This document shows, one piece after another, positions 1 through 6,343 of a DNA stretch of 12,114 nucleotides. Numbering within the stretch: position 1 is the stretch's first letter; each line of letters starts with the position of its first letter. The translations under genes and the position numbers were made by a program. Source of the DNA: Ruminococcus sp. UBA3280 (GTDB lineage Bacteria > Bacillota > Clostridia > Oscillospirales > Ruminococcaceae). The notes beneath the pieces are model-generated. The model was not told the DNA's origin. It searched no databases and worked only from the letters and a program-made list of their open reading frames with translations. The stretch is taken from NCBI GenBank assembly GCA_002362175.1, contig DETU01000050.1, forward strand, positions 1,524-13,637. The letters run 5' to 3'.

Positions 1-667
1 TTATACGGAAAAGCAGTGGGGACGTGACTGCAAGGAACTTCCTTCATTTATTATAAAGAGACTCCCTGTTCGTCTGACATTTGATAATAACTATTTCAAT
101 GCACTTTATCAGGGAATACCCATCGGCGGATATACAAAAATGGTTGAAAATATGCTTGACGGAATTGAAGTCAAACTGAATACCGACTATCTTGAAAACA
201 AAGCAGAATTTGACGGAATGGCTGAAAAAGTTGTTTATACGGGTGCTATAGACGCTTATTTTAATTTCAGTCTCGGCAATCTTGAATACCGCTCGGTTCG
301 CTTTGAAAATGAATTACTTGATATTCCTAATTTTCAGGGAAATGCAGCGGTAAACTATACAGACCGTGAAACTCCGTGGACACGTATAATTGAACACAAG
401 TGGTTTGAATTTGGCAAGGATAAGAACGGAAATGATATTCCGAAAACGGTTATAAGCCGTGAATATAGTTCAGAGTGGAAGCCCGGCGACGAGCCTTATT
501 ATCCTGTTAATGATGAAAAAAACAGTAATCTTTATGCTGAATACAGAAAATTGGCGGAAGAAGAAAATAATATTATATTTGGCGGTCGTCTCGGTGAGTA
601 TAAATATTATGATATGGACGCAGTAATTGCAGCTGCACTTGCTAAGGCTAAAGAAGAATTGAAATAA
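1..667 (+). CDS. glf: UDP-galactopyranose mutase, C-terminal part (gene enters from the left)
   Basis: This is the last 221 codons of an open reading frame that is already open at base 2; the N-terminal FAD Rossmann part lies outside the window. The family interconverts UDP-galactopyranose and UDP-galactofuranose with reduced FAD in the cytoplasm, supplying galactofuranose for surface polysaccharide. Visible Glf signatures in order are YTEKQWGRD at the very start, KRLPVRLTFDNNYF, the VYTGAIDAYF stretch, NYTDRETPWTRIIEHK, the EPYYPVND segment with the active-site tyrosine region, and the C-terminal FGGRLGEYKYYDMD that binds FAD through its arginine. Full-length enzymes are about 370-390 residues, so roughly 60% is present. 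The gene ends in TAA and is followed within 6 bp by a terminator. It probably closes a polysaccharide locus lying to the left, but that cannot be seen. The identification is secure. Confidence 0.96.
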   Translation, partial: YTEKQWGRDCKELPSFIIKRLPVRLTFDNNYFNALYQGIPIGGYTKMVENMLDGIEVKLNTDYLENKAEFDGMAEKVVYTGAIDAYFNFSLGNLEYRSVRFENELLDIPNFQGNAAVNYTDRETPWTRIIEHKWFEFGKDKNGNDIPKTVISREYSSEWKPGDEPYYPVNDEKNSNLYAEYRKLAEEENNIIFGGRLGEYKYYDMDAVIAAALAKAKEELK

Positions 668-672
668 TATAA

Positions 673-702
673 AAAAAGCACACCATAATCAGTGTGCTTT
701 TT
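673..702. terminator. Bidirectional Rho-independent terminator between glf and the 61-codon gene
   Basis: An 11-bp perfect stem (AAAAAGCACAC at 673-683 with GTGTGCTTTTT at 692-702) encloses an 8-nt loop. It is A-rich on the left and T-rich on the right, so it works as an intrinsic terminator in both directions. It serves glf on the + strand and the convergent small gene ending at 720. Confidence 0.9.
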
Positions 703-719
703 GATTTTGAAAACTATGT

Positions 720-905
720 TTAAGCGTGTTCACCATGACCTGCGTCAAGAACAATAATCGGTTTTTCGTCCTGATACGACATAAGCGAAACCGGCATTGA
801 AGTTTCGTCTGATTTGCTTCTTATATGGGTAAGTGCTGTAAGTGCAAATGCGGCACAGCCAACAATAACTGTTCCGCTTATGATTTTTCGTGTTATTTTA
901 TTCAT
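720..905 (-). CDS. 61-residue signal-anchor peptide ending in the first Amidase_3 motif (probable truncated amidase)
   Basis: The short reading frame has a good ribosome binding site (AAGGAG, 9 nt before ATG). Residues 1-7 are basic and residues 8-27 form a hydrophobic signal or anchor segment. After a short linker the protein ends with KPIIVLDAGHGEHA. The stretch IVLDAGHG matches the first conserved motif of zinc N-acetylmuramoyl-L-alanine amidases (Amidase_3, CwlD/AmiC type), which holds the first zinc-binding histidine. The other zinc ligands and the remaining roughly 170 residues of the catalytic domain are absent. A stop follows directly, and the shared terminator lies 17 nt further on, so no downstream remnant exists here. 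It cannot be an active amidase. Either it is what remains after an internal deletion, or it is a retained small membrane peptide. I see no clear promoter in the 153 bp it shares with pfp. Confidence 0.6.
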   Translation of the reverse strand: MNKITRKIISGTVIVGCAAFALTALTHIRSKSDETSMPVSLMSYQDEKPIIVLDAGHGEHA

Positions 906-995
906 AGAAAACTGCTCCTTAGTCTTTTTTTAAAGAATATGCAGAATTAATGCAGGCTATTCCCATAACTGAAAAATCTGTAATTGAAATAATGC

Positions 996-1024
996 TTGAC
1001 AGATATATATTTTTTTGTTATACT
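996..1024 (+). promoter_or_regulatory. Sigma-A promoter of pfp
   Basis: A perfect -35 TTGACA (996-1001) and a -10 TATACT (1019-1024) are separated by exactly 17 bp. Transcription should start near 1031, giving a leader of about 28 nt. The TTG inside the -35 box opens an in-frame extension of pfp, but that extension lies upstream of the transcription start and is not a plausible translation start. Confidence 0.9.
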
Positions 1025-1044
1025 AATTATAAATTATAATCAAC

Positions 1045-1049
1045 GGAGG
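1045..1049 (+). promoter_or_regulatory. Ribosome binding site that fixes the pfp start
   Basis: GGAGG lies 9 nt before the first ATG of an ATGATG pair (1059 and 1062). It favours 1059 as the start over the adjacent ATG at 1062 and over any upstream non-ATG codon. Confidence 0.85.
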
Positions 1050-1058
1050 ATAATTATT

Positions 1059-2276
1059 ATGATGAATATTGCAGTAGCACAGTCAGGCGGTCCTACCTGT
1101 GCTATAAATGCTTCACTGGTCGGAGTTTTCAGGGAATCACTTAAAGAGCCGTCAATTGATGCTATATTTGGTTCTGTTAACGGAATTGAGGGTATTATAG
1201 GAAATCACCTTGTTGATTTGAAGTCAATGATTCTTACAAATGATGACATTGAACTTCTCAAACAAACGCCGTCCACTGTACTTGGTTCATGCAGGTACAA
1301 ACTTCCCGACTGGCGTGAAGATGAAGAAGTATACAAAAAGATTGTCAATACTCTTAAACAGCGTAATATAGGTGCATTTTTCTATATAGGCGGAAACGAT
1401 TCAATGGACACTGTAAACAAACTTTCTGAATATTTCGCTACCATTGACCTTGATGTTAAAGTTATCGGAATCCCTAAGACAATTGATAATGACCTTTGTG
1501 TTACCGACCATACTCCCGGTTTTGGTTCTGCCGCTAAATATGTTGCCTGTACCATGCATGAAATAACAAGAGACAGCACGGTTTACAGTATGCCGTCCGT
1601 TACTATTGTTGAGGTAATGGGCAGACACGCAGGTTGGCTTACAGCTTCAAGTGCCGTTCTGCACGCTATGGGTGAAACTGCTCCGCATCTTGTCTATGTT
1701 CCCGAATCGGAATTTTCACTTGAAAACTTCCTTAGTGATGTAAGACAGGAAATGTCAAAACACAAAGCTGTAATAGTTGCCGTTTCGGAGGGAATAGAAG
1801 TTCCTGAGGGTGTACAGTCGGGTGTTGTTGACAATTTCGGTCATAAATACTTATCGGGAATAGGAAAGTATCTTGAAGATATTGTCAGAAAGGAAATCGG
1901 CTGTAAAGTGCGTTCGATTGAACTTAATGTAATGCAGAGATGTTCATCGCACCTTGCCTCAAAGACCGATATTGACGAAGCTGAAAGCATAGGTGAAGCA
2001 GGTGTAAGATGTGCATTAAGCGGTGCAACGGGTAAAGTAATGGTATTCCGCAGGATTTCCGATATGCCTTATACGGTTGTTATCGAAACGGCTGACGCTT
2101 ATGAAATTGCAAACAATGAAAAACATCTGCCGAAAGAATATATAAATTCTGCCCGAAACAATATCATGGACTTTGCACTTCCTTATTTCCTGCCGTTGAT
2201 ACAGGGTGAACTGAATCCTGTTATGTCGCAGGGAGTACCTAAACATTTTGCTATTCATGAATCAGTGCTTAAATAA
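1059..2276 (+). CDS. pfp: PPi-dependent 6-phosphofructokinase (diphosphate-fructose-6-phosphate 1-phosphotransferase)
   Basis: The 405-residue protein belongs to the phosphofructokinase family and would catalyse the reversible phosphorylation of fructose 6-phosphate in cytoplasmic glycolysis. The N-terminal IAVAQSGGP (residues 4-12) forms the first nucleotide/PPi loop. GGNDS (111-115) is the position where ATP enzymes have GGDGS. PKTIDND (139-145) has the catalytic aspartate D143 and lysine K140; this lysine, in place of the glycine of the ATP enzymes' PGTIDND, is the classical mark of PPi specificity. MGRHAGW (187-193) is the fructose 6-phosphate site. The length fits the roughly 400-residue PPi group rather than the 320-residue bacterial PfkA. 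The ATG is set by GGAGG and the strong promoter just upstream. The next gene begins inside its 3' end in the +1 frame, so the two are co-transcribed. The Asn in GGNDS, where many PPi enzymes have Asp, is a modest variation. Phosphoryl-donor specificity is inferred. Confidence 0.93.
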   Translation: MMNIAVAQSGGPTCAINASLVGVFRESLKEPSIDAIFGSVNGIEGIIGNHLVDLKSMILTNDDIELLKQTPSTVLGSCRYKLPDWREDEEVYKKIVNTLKQRNIGAFFYIGGNDSMDTVNKLSEYFATIDLDVKVIGIPKTIDNDLCVTDHTPGFGSAAKYVACTMHEITRDSTVYSMPSVTIVEVMGRHAGWLTASSAVLHAMGETAPHLVYVPESEFSLENFLSDVRQEMSKHKAVIVAVSEGIEVPEGVQSGVVDNFGHKYLSGIGKYLEDIVRKEIGCKVRSIELNVMQRCSSHLASKTDIDEAESIGEAGVRCALSGATGKVMVFRRISDMPYTVVIETADAYEIANNEKHLPKEYINSARNNIMDFALPYFLPLIQGELNPVMSQGVPKHFAIHESVLK

Positions 2277-3012
2277 CAGTGAAAAGTCTGCCCTGAAATA
2301 TTATACGGGTGACATTTCGGGAAACAATCCTTTCTGGAATGAACCAAAAGCATATCTTGTACTTAATTCGCTTTTCTATGACGGTATCTCTACCGAAAAA
2401 GCAAGAGTATCAGAGGGGAAATTTTTAAATCCTATAATTCTTGGTGATGTTGACAGACTTCTTTATTTCTATGACAATATTTTTTCGGCTTTCGGAAAGT
2501 GTAGTGCGGAAAATAATATTGTTACTTACCGTGTGGAACGTTTTTCGGATTATAAATTTATAAAACAGTCGGAAAAGACAGTTTCATTCACTTCAACGTC
2601 AACATCAGATTTTCTTAAAGAGTATCGGGACAGAATCGGTATTGCCCTTATGAAGTTCGTTATTTCCGCAGGAACGTCATGTGTTTCTATGGCGGAGGTT
2701 CTTGATGTTTACACAAAGTGGGAAGAAGCGGAAATCCTGTTACCTCCGTTTATGAACCTGAATATAACAGAAGTTCCGGTTATTGACAGTGAGAAATCAA
2801 TTACTGATGCAAACGGCAATCCGCCTGTTGTGTCTTGTATTGCGGAGTGTGGGAAATACTGTATTTCCGAACGTAAGAAAAATATTTCCGACGACGGTGC
2901 AAAAGCAGGACAACGTATATATACCGCTCTTAATAACGGAGAAAATCCGTATGAGGAGGATATAAAGCTTTACTGCGAATGGAAAAAATTATTTCGTCAA
3001 CTGTATTTATAA
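2257..3012 (+). CDS. Putative cytoplasmic mono-ADP-ribosyltransferase (R-S-E class)
   Basis: The 251-residue protein shows the ordered signature of arginine-type ADP-ribosyltransferases. YR at 91-92 lies in a short strand (IVTYRVER) as the NAD-binding arginine. FTSTSTSDF (111-119) supplies the STS motif. EAEILLPP (157-164) supplies E157-x-E159, with E159 as the predicted catalytic glutamate followed by the family's typical ILLPP strand. The N-terminal half before the arginine looks helical, as expected for the fold. There is no signal peptide or transmembrane segment, so it should act in the cytoplasm. The C-terminal 60 residues contain C194, C198 and C202, of unknown role. The gene overlaps the end of pfp by 20 bp; GGGAG at 2231-2235 is 12 nt before an alternative TTG start at 2248 (254 residues) and 21 nt before this ATG, so the start is uncertain. 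The target and the E-x-E arginine specificity are inferences. A family search and a fold prediction would test this call. Confidence 0.72.
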   Translation: MNQCLNNSEKSALKYYTGDISGNNPFWNEPKAYLVLNSLFYDGISTEKARVSEGKFLNPIILGDVDRLLYFYDNIFSAFGKCSAENNIVTYRVERFSDYKFIKQSEKTVSFTSTSTSDFLKEYRDRIGIALMKFVISAGTSCVSMAEVLDVYTKWEEAEILLPPFMNLNITEVPVIDSEKSITDANGNPPVVSCIAECGKYCISERKKNISDDGAKAGQRIYTALNNGENPYEEDIKLYCEWKKLFRQLYL

Positions 3013-3051
3013 AAATAAGCTGCTGTATTTTACGATACAGCAGTTTATTTT
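3013..3051. terminator. Long bidirectional terminator between the ADP-ribosyltransferase gene and the convergent membrane-protein gene
   Basis: CTGCTGTAT (3020-3028) pairs with ATACAGCAG (3035-3043) around a 6-nt loop. The stem extends outward through a G-T pair into AAAATAA/TTATTTT, giving about 17 bp in all. A-tract and T-tract flanks make it usable from both sides. It fills the whole 40-bp gap between the two convergent stop codons. Confidence 0.9.
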
Positions 3052-3052
3052 G

Positions 3053-3961
3053 TTACTTGGATAAATCTTCAATTATTTTTTCTAAAATCGGAAAATCTCT
3101 ATCATAAGTTTCCTGCATATCCTTTTCGTCGGAATAAAGGAGATTACGTGGTTTTCTTATTCCTATATACAAATCGCCTGTAACATCTTCGGGGTCTATT
3201 CCTATACGTTCCGCAAAGTCGGTGTTTTTCAGGAAGAATCCGTAATTTCTTACCTGTACGTTGTCGGGATAAATTTCAGATAAGTCAACAAGAGTATTTT
3301 CAGGGTCAAGCACGGGATTTATATTTGAACCACCTACAACTATTACAGCTTCAGCAGACTGCATTTCAGTGGTGAGTTTGGTTTCATTGCCTGTCTGATA
3401 ATTATTGTAGGCATTTTCAGAGTAGGGTATATAATACGTTGAAACATGGATTTCACCGTTTTCGTTGAAGTCCTCCGCAAAACCTTCAAGATATGTTTCA
3501 AACTGTGCAGAAGTTCCGATAGATTCGTTATCGCACAGAACAAGCACAATCATATCAGGATTAGGACGCATGAGCAGGGTATATGTCAGGTAACTTGCGA
3601 GTGCTACAAAGAATACTGCAAGAAAAAGCCACCACTTATTATGATAGAAAAAATTAGTGATTTTTTTCCATACAGAAAGCTTTATTTCTTCCGGCTGTTC
3701 TTCGTGAATTGTTTCGCTTTCTTCGATTACGCCTTGTTTGAGACGCATGAGTTCTATACGTTCTTCACGGATTTTTCTGTCATAATCTTCTTGTTTTTGG
3801 CGTTTACGCATTTCTATCTGTTTCTGCATTTCAATCTGCTGTTGTTCAAGTTCAGCGTTTCTCTGCTCCTTTAATTCACGTGCAGACTGGAAAACGCTTT
3901 TATTTATGTCAAGTTTTTCGTCGTCGTCATGTTCGGGAACGTTTTTATTATCTTTTTTCAT
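3053..3961 (-). CDS. Single-pass membrane protein with cytoplasmic coiled coil, unknown function
   Basis: I do not recognise a named family. The 302-residue protein starts at an ATG with GGAGG only 4 nt upstream; a TTG nine codons earlier has no such site. Residues 1-25 are acidic and charged. Residues 25-75, rich in Glu, Gln, Arg and Lys, form a probable coiled coil. A basic-aromatic patch (VWKKITNFFYHNKWW) precedes one transmembrane segment at about 110-131. The remaining 170 residues should lie outside the cell and contain acidic loops, an AVIVVGG strand (205-211) and an alternating strand-helix pattern that suggests an alpha/beta domain. There is no signal-peptidase site, so the N terminus is predicted to be inside. 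The gene lies 57 bp downstream of lysS with a hairpin between and has no obvious promoter, so it probably depends partly on readthrough from greA-lysS. It converges on the ADP-ribosyltransferase gene. Confidence 0.85.
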   Translation of the reverse strand: MKKDNKNVPEHDDDEKLDINKSVFQSARELKEQRNAELEQQQIEMQKQIEMRKRQKQEDYDRKIREERIELMRLKQGVIEESETIHEEQPEEIKLSVWKKITNFFYHNKWWLFLAVFFVALASYLTYTLLMRPNPDMIVLVLCDNESIGTSAQFETYLEGFAEDFNENGEIHVSTYYIPYSENAYNNYQTGNETKLTTEMQSAEAVIVVGGSNINPVLDPENTLVDLSEIYPDNVQVRNYGFFLKNTDFAERIGIDPEDVTGDLYIGIRKPRNLLYSDEKDMQETYDRDFPILEKIIEDLSK

Positions 3962-3988
3962 ATACCCTCCGTCAGTATATAAACGCAA

Positions 3989-4007
3989 GGGCGGATTTTC
4001 TCCGCCC
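3989..4007 (-). terminator. GC-rich hairpin after lysS, possibly a partial terminator
   Basis: GGGCGGA (3989-3995) pairs perfectly with TCCGCCC (4001-4007) around a 5-nt loop. In the direction of lysS transcription the stem is followed by TTGCGTTTATA, an interrupted T-tract. That suggests incomplete termination, or mRNA end protection, rather than a full stop before the downstream membrane-protein gene. Confidence 0.55.
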
Positions 4008-4018
4008 CTTTATGTGTT

Positions 4019-5626
4019 TTATTCTTCTTCTTTAACCGGTCTGCCACTGTTTGCAGGAATCGGTTTCATAGTCGGGAAAAGAAGTACGTCTCTTATGGAA
4101 GCACTGTCTGTAAGAAGCATAACGAGTCTGTCAAGACCGAATCCGAGACCACCTGTTGGGGGGAGTCCATATTCAAGAGCGGTAACAAAATCCTCGTCAA
4201 CTTCCGCATTAGCACCCTGAGCTCTTTTTGCTTCAACTTGTTTTACAAAACGTTCTTTCTGGTCAACAGGGTCATTGAGTTCGGAGAATGCGTTGCCCAT
4301 TTCACGACAGTAAATAAAATATTCAAAACGTTCGGTGAACGCGGGGTCGGAGGGCTTTCTCTTTGCAAGAGGTGAGTTTTCAACGGGATAATCATATATA
4401 ATAGTAGGCTGAATAAGCTTGTCCTCAACAAATGCGTCAAAGAATGCGATAAGAACGTGACCCCTTGTGGCATTTTCTCCCTCGTCAACTTCAACGCCCT
4501 TTTCCTTTGCACAGGCACGTGCGGATTCGTCGTCAGCCCAGTCGTTGTAGTCAACGCCTGCATACTTCTTTACAGCCTCAATCATTGTAAGACGTTCCCA
4601 AGGCTTTCCGAGGTCGATTTCAACACCCTGGTAGTTGATTTTTGAAGTACCGCATACATTTTCTGCAATAGTCCTGTACATATTTTCAATCAAATCCATC
4701 ATACCAATATAATCGGTGTAAGCCTGATACATTTCAACAGAAGTAAATTCAGGGTTATGAGAAGTGTCCATACCTTCGTTACGGAAAATACGTCCCACTT
4801 CGTAAACCTTTTCAAAACCGCCTACAATAAGTCTCTTGAGATAAAGTTCGGTTTCTATTCTGAGGTACATGGGAATATCGAGTGTGTTATGATGAGTTAC
4901 AAAAGGTCTTGCTGCCGCACCGATTTCAAGAGTATGGAGAACAGGTGTGTCAACTTCGATATAACCGAGATTGTCAAGATAATTTCGTACTTCACGAATA
5001 ATCATACTTCTTTTTACAAAAGTATCTTTAACATCAGGGTTTACAATAAGGTCAACATAACGCTGTCTGTATCGCATATCCTGGTCTTTGAGACCGTGCC
5101 ACTTTTCAGGAAGCGGAAGCAGAGATTTTGAAAGAAGTGTAACCTTATGTGCATGGATAGAGATTTCACCCATACGTGTTCTGAATACAAATCCCTCAAC
5201 ACCGATTATATCGCCTATGTCCCACTTCTTGAACTCAGCAAATTCTTCCTTGCCGATGTCGTTCTGACGGACATAAACCTGTATTCTGTCAGAACCGTCA
5301 CGTATATCAATGAAGTTAGCCTTTCCCATGTTTCTCCAGCTCATGATACGTCCGGCAAGACGGAAATCCGTAACTTTAAGGGCTTCCAAACCCTCTTTTA
5401 CCTTTTCCTCGTCGCCGTCTGCTTCACTGATAATGCGTGCTTCGTCTGCTTCATACTTAGCTTTGAGTTCAGCAGACTTTGCGGTTACATCGTACTTTGT
5501 AACGGTGAAAGGGTCTGCATTACGGCTTTTAAGTTCGTTGAGCTTGTCAAGTCTTACTTTCTTGAGAATATTTATATCCTGTTCCTGTTCTTCTGTCTGA
5601 GCAGGGTTTGACTGATTTTCATTCAT
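4019..5626 (-). CDS. lysS: Lysyl-tRNA synthetase, class II
   Basis: The 535-residue protein charges tRNA-Lys with lysine in the cytoplasm. An N-terminal extension (1-85) leads into an OB-fold anticodon-binding domain (about 87-165, with LAGRIMSWRNMGKANFIDIRD and the VYVR strand). The class II catalytic domain follows: GLKDQDMRYRQRYVDLI (178-194), motif 1 around TPVL (227-230), motif 2 FRNEGMDTSHNPEFTSVE (281-298) and motif 3 GLGFGLDRLVMLLTD (493-507). The length is slightly above the roughly 500 typical of bacteria, mainly because of the first 20 residues and a charged insertion near 55-85. The loop before ARPF reads HTLEIGAA, where many bacterial enzymes have a PGGA motif. The ATG lies 29 bp after greA, with only a weak AAAGGA about 13 nt upstream. 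No T-box leader can fit in the gap, so expression follows the greA promoter. Confidence 0.97.
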   Translation of the reverse strand: MNENQSNPAQTEEQEQDINILKKVRLDKLNELKSRNADPFTVTKYDVTAKSAELKAKYEADEARIISEADGDEEKVKEGLEALKVTDFRLAGRIMSWRNMGKANFIDIRDGSDRIQVYVRQNDIGKEEFAEFKKWDIGDIIGVEGFVFRTRMGEISIHAHKVTLLSKSLLPLPEKWHGLKDQDMRYRQRYVDLIVNPDVKDTFVKRSMIIREVRNYLDNLGYIEVDTPVLHTLEIGAAARPFVTHHNTLDIPMYLRIETELYLKRLIVGGFEKVYEVGRIFRNEGMDTSHNPEFTSVEMYQAYTDYIGMMDLIENMYRTIAENVCGTSKINYQGVEIDLGKPWERLTMIEAVKKYAGVDYNDWADDESARACAKEKGVEVDEGENATRGHVLIAFFDAFVEDKLIQPTIIYDYPVENSPLAKRKPSDPAFTERFEYFIYCREMGNAFSELNDPVDQKERFVKQVEAKRAQGANAEVDEDFVTALEYGLPPTGGLGFGLDRLVMLLTDSASIRDVLLFPTMKPIPANSGRPVKEEE

Positions 5627-5655
5627 TATAAAAATATGTTCCTTTCTGTCTTGGA

Positions 5656-6120
5656 TTACTTTGATATTTCCACAACTTCAAAACGAAGTTCTCCCGCAGG
5701 AGCGTCCACAAGAAATACTTCTCCTACCTTTTTCTTCATGGCAGCTTTTCCTATCGGAGATTCGTCGGAAATCTTTCCTTCTCTTACATTGGCGTGATTA
5801 GTTCCGACAATTGTAAAAGTCTCTACCTTTCCTGTATCAAGGCGTTTTATTGTAATTTTTGAACTCATGCCGACTTCATCGGTTGATGCGTTTTCAATAA
5901 TCTCGGCATTATCTATAGTATACTGCAATTCTGCAATCTGAGCTTCAAGAATAGCCTGCTCGTTTTTTGCTTCGTCATATTCGGCGTTTTCGGAAAGGTC
6001 TCCGTAAGAACGGGCAACTTTCAGTCTTTCGGCAACTTCTTTACGTTTATTGATTTTAAGGTCGTCAAGTTCTGCAACAAGTTTGTTGTAGCTTTCACGG
6101 GACATTTTTTTTACAGCCAT
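5656..6120 (-). CDS. greA: Transcription elongation factor GreA
   Basis: The 154-residue protein rescues backtracked RNA polymerase by stimulating cleavage of the transcript's 3' end through the secondary channel. The N-terminal coiled coil spans about 10-75 and carries at its tip the invariant GDLSENAEYDEAKNEQ, with acidic D41 and E44. A C-terminal FKBP-like domain (about 80-154) contains the typical SPIGKA motif near residues 121-126. The start is fixed by AAGGAG 9 nt before the ATG at 6120; a 12-codon in-frame extension further upstream has no such site and would add residues unlike the family. The length matches the usual 155-160. It is the first gene behind a perfect sigma-A promoter and is followed by lysS after 29 bp, a pairing commonly seen in Firmicutes. 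Confidence 0.97.
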   Translation of the reverse strand: MAVKKMSRESYNKLVAELDDLKINKRKEVAERLKVARSYGDLSENAEYDEAKNEQAILEAQIAELQYTIDNAEIIENASTDEVGMSSKITIKRLDTGKVETFTIVGTNHANVREGKISDESPIGKAAMKKKVGEVFLVDAPAGELRFEVVEISK

Positions 6121-6170
6121 GTAATTGCACTCCTTAATAATATATTTATACCGCAAATGCGTTACTTATT

Positions 6171-6199
6171 ATTATAATATATAAGTGCAGAATTGTCAA
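6171..6199 (-). promoter_or_regulatory. Consensus sigma-A promoter of greA-lysS
   Basis: On the minus strand TTGACA (6199-6194) and TATAAT (6176-6171) are separated by exactly 17 bp, a perfect consensus promoter. Transcription should begin near 6164, giving a leader of about 43 nt before the greA ATG at 6120. This fits constitutive high expression of the elongation factor and the tRNA synthetase. Confidence 0.93.
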
Positions 6200-6306
6200 G
6201 CATATTATCAGGTGTAAAAGGGGATATTATTTATGTTTTACAATGATTTTTATTTTCATATTTTTGACGAAAAAAGCAAATGTACAAGGAATAATTCTGA
6301 AATAAT

Positions 6307-6343
6307 AAAGTTTCCGTATCGTGACAGGATACGGGAGTTTTTT
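6307..6343. terminator. Hairpin directly after the LRR gene; base pairing better on the + strand
   Basis: CCGTATC (6314-6320) pairs with GATACGG (6328-6334) around a 7-nt loop. On the + strand the stem extends with G-U pairs to 14 bp (6307-6320 with 6328-6341) and runs into TTTTTT at 6338-6343. On the minus strand the same positions become A-C mismatches, leaving a 7-bp core followed by CTTTATTATTT. It probably terminates the LRR operon, whose stop codon abuts it. The 140 bp between here and the greA promoter hold nothing else that I can support. Confidence 0.6.

Noticed and set aside
996..1058. In-frame N-terminal extension of pfp starting at TTG 996
   Set aside because: The TTG is part of the -35 box, upstream of the expected transcription start, and has no ribosome binding site. 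GGAGG at 1045-1049 points to ATG 1059.
3446..3874. 142-codon + strand frame antisense to the coiled-coil membrane protein
   Set aside because: It is a shadow frame. Its Phe/Leu-rich composition is what the complement of Glu/Lys-rich coding sequence gives.
5147..5611. 154-codon and other + strand frames antisense to lysS (also 3906-4220, 4757-5131, 5310-5600)
   Set aside because: They are antisense shadows of a securely identified lysS, without family matches or start signals.
5627..5655. T-box or lysine riboswitch ahead of lysS
   Set aside because: The gap after greA is only 29 bp, far too short for either element.
6121..6156. 12-codon N-terminal extension of greA
   Set aside because: The AAGGAG site 9 nt before ATG 6120 and the normal family length support the shorter protein. 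The extension would cover the ribosome binding site.
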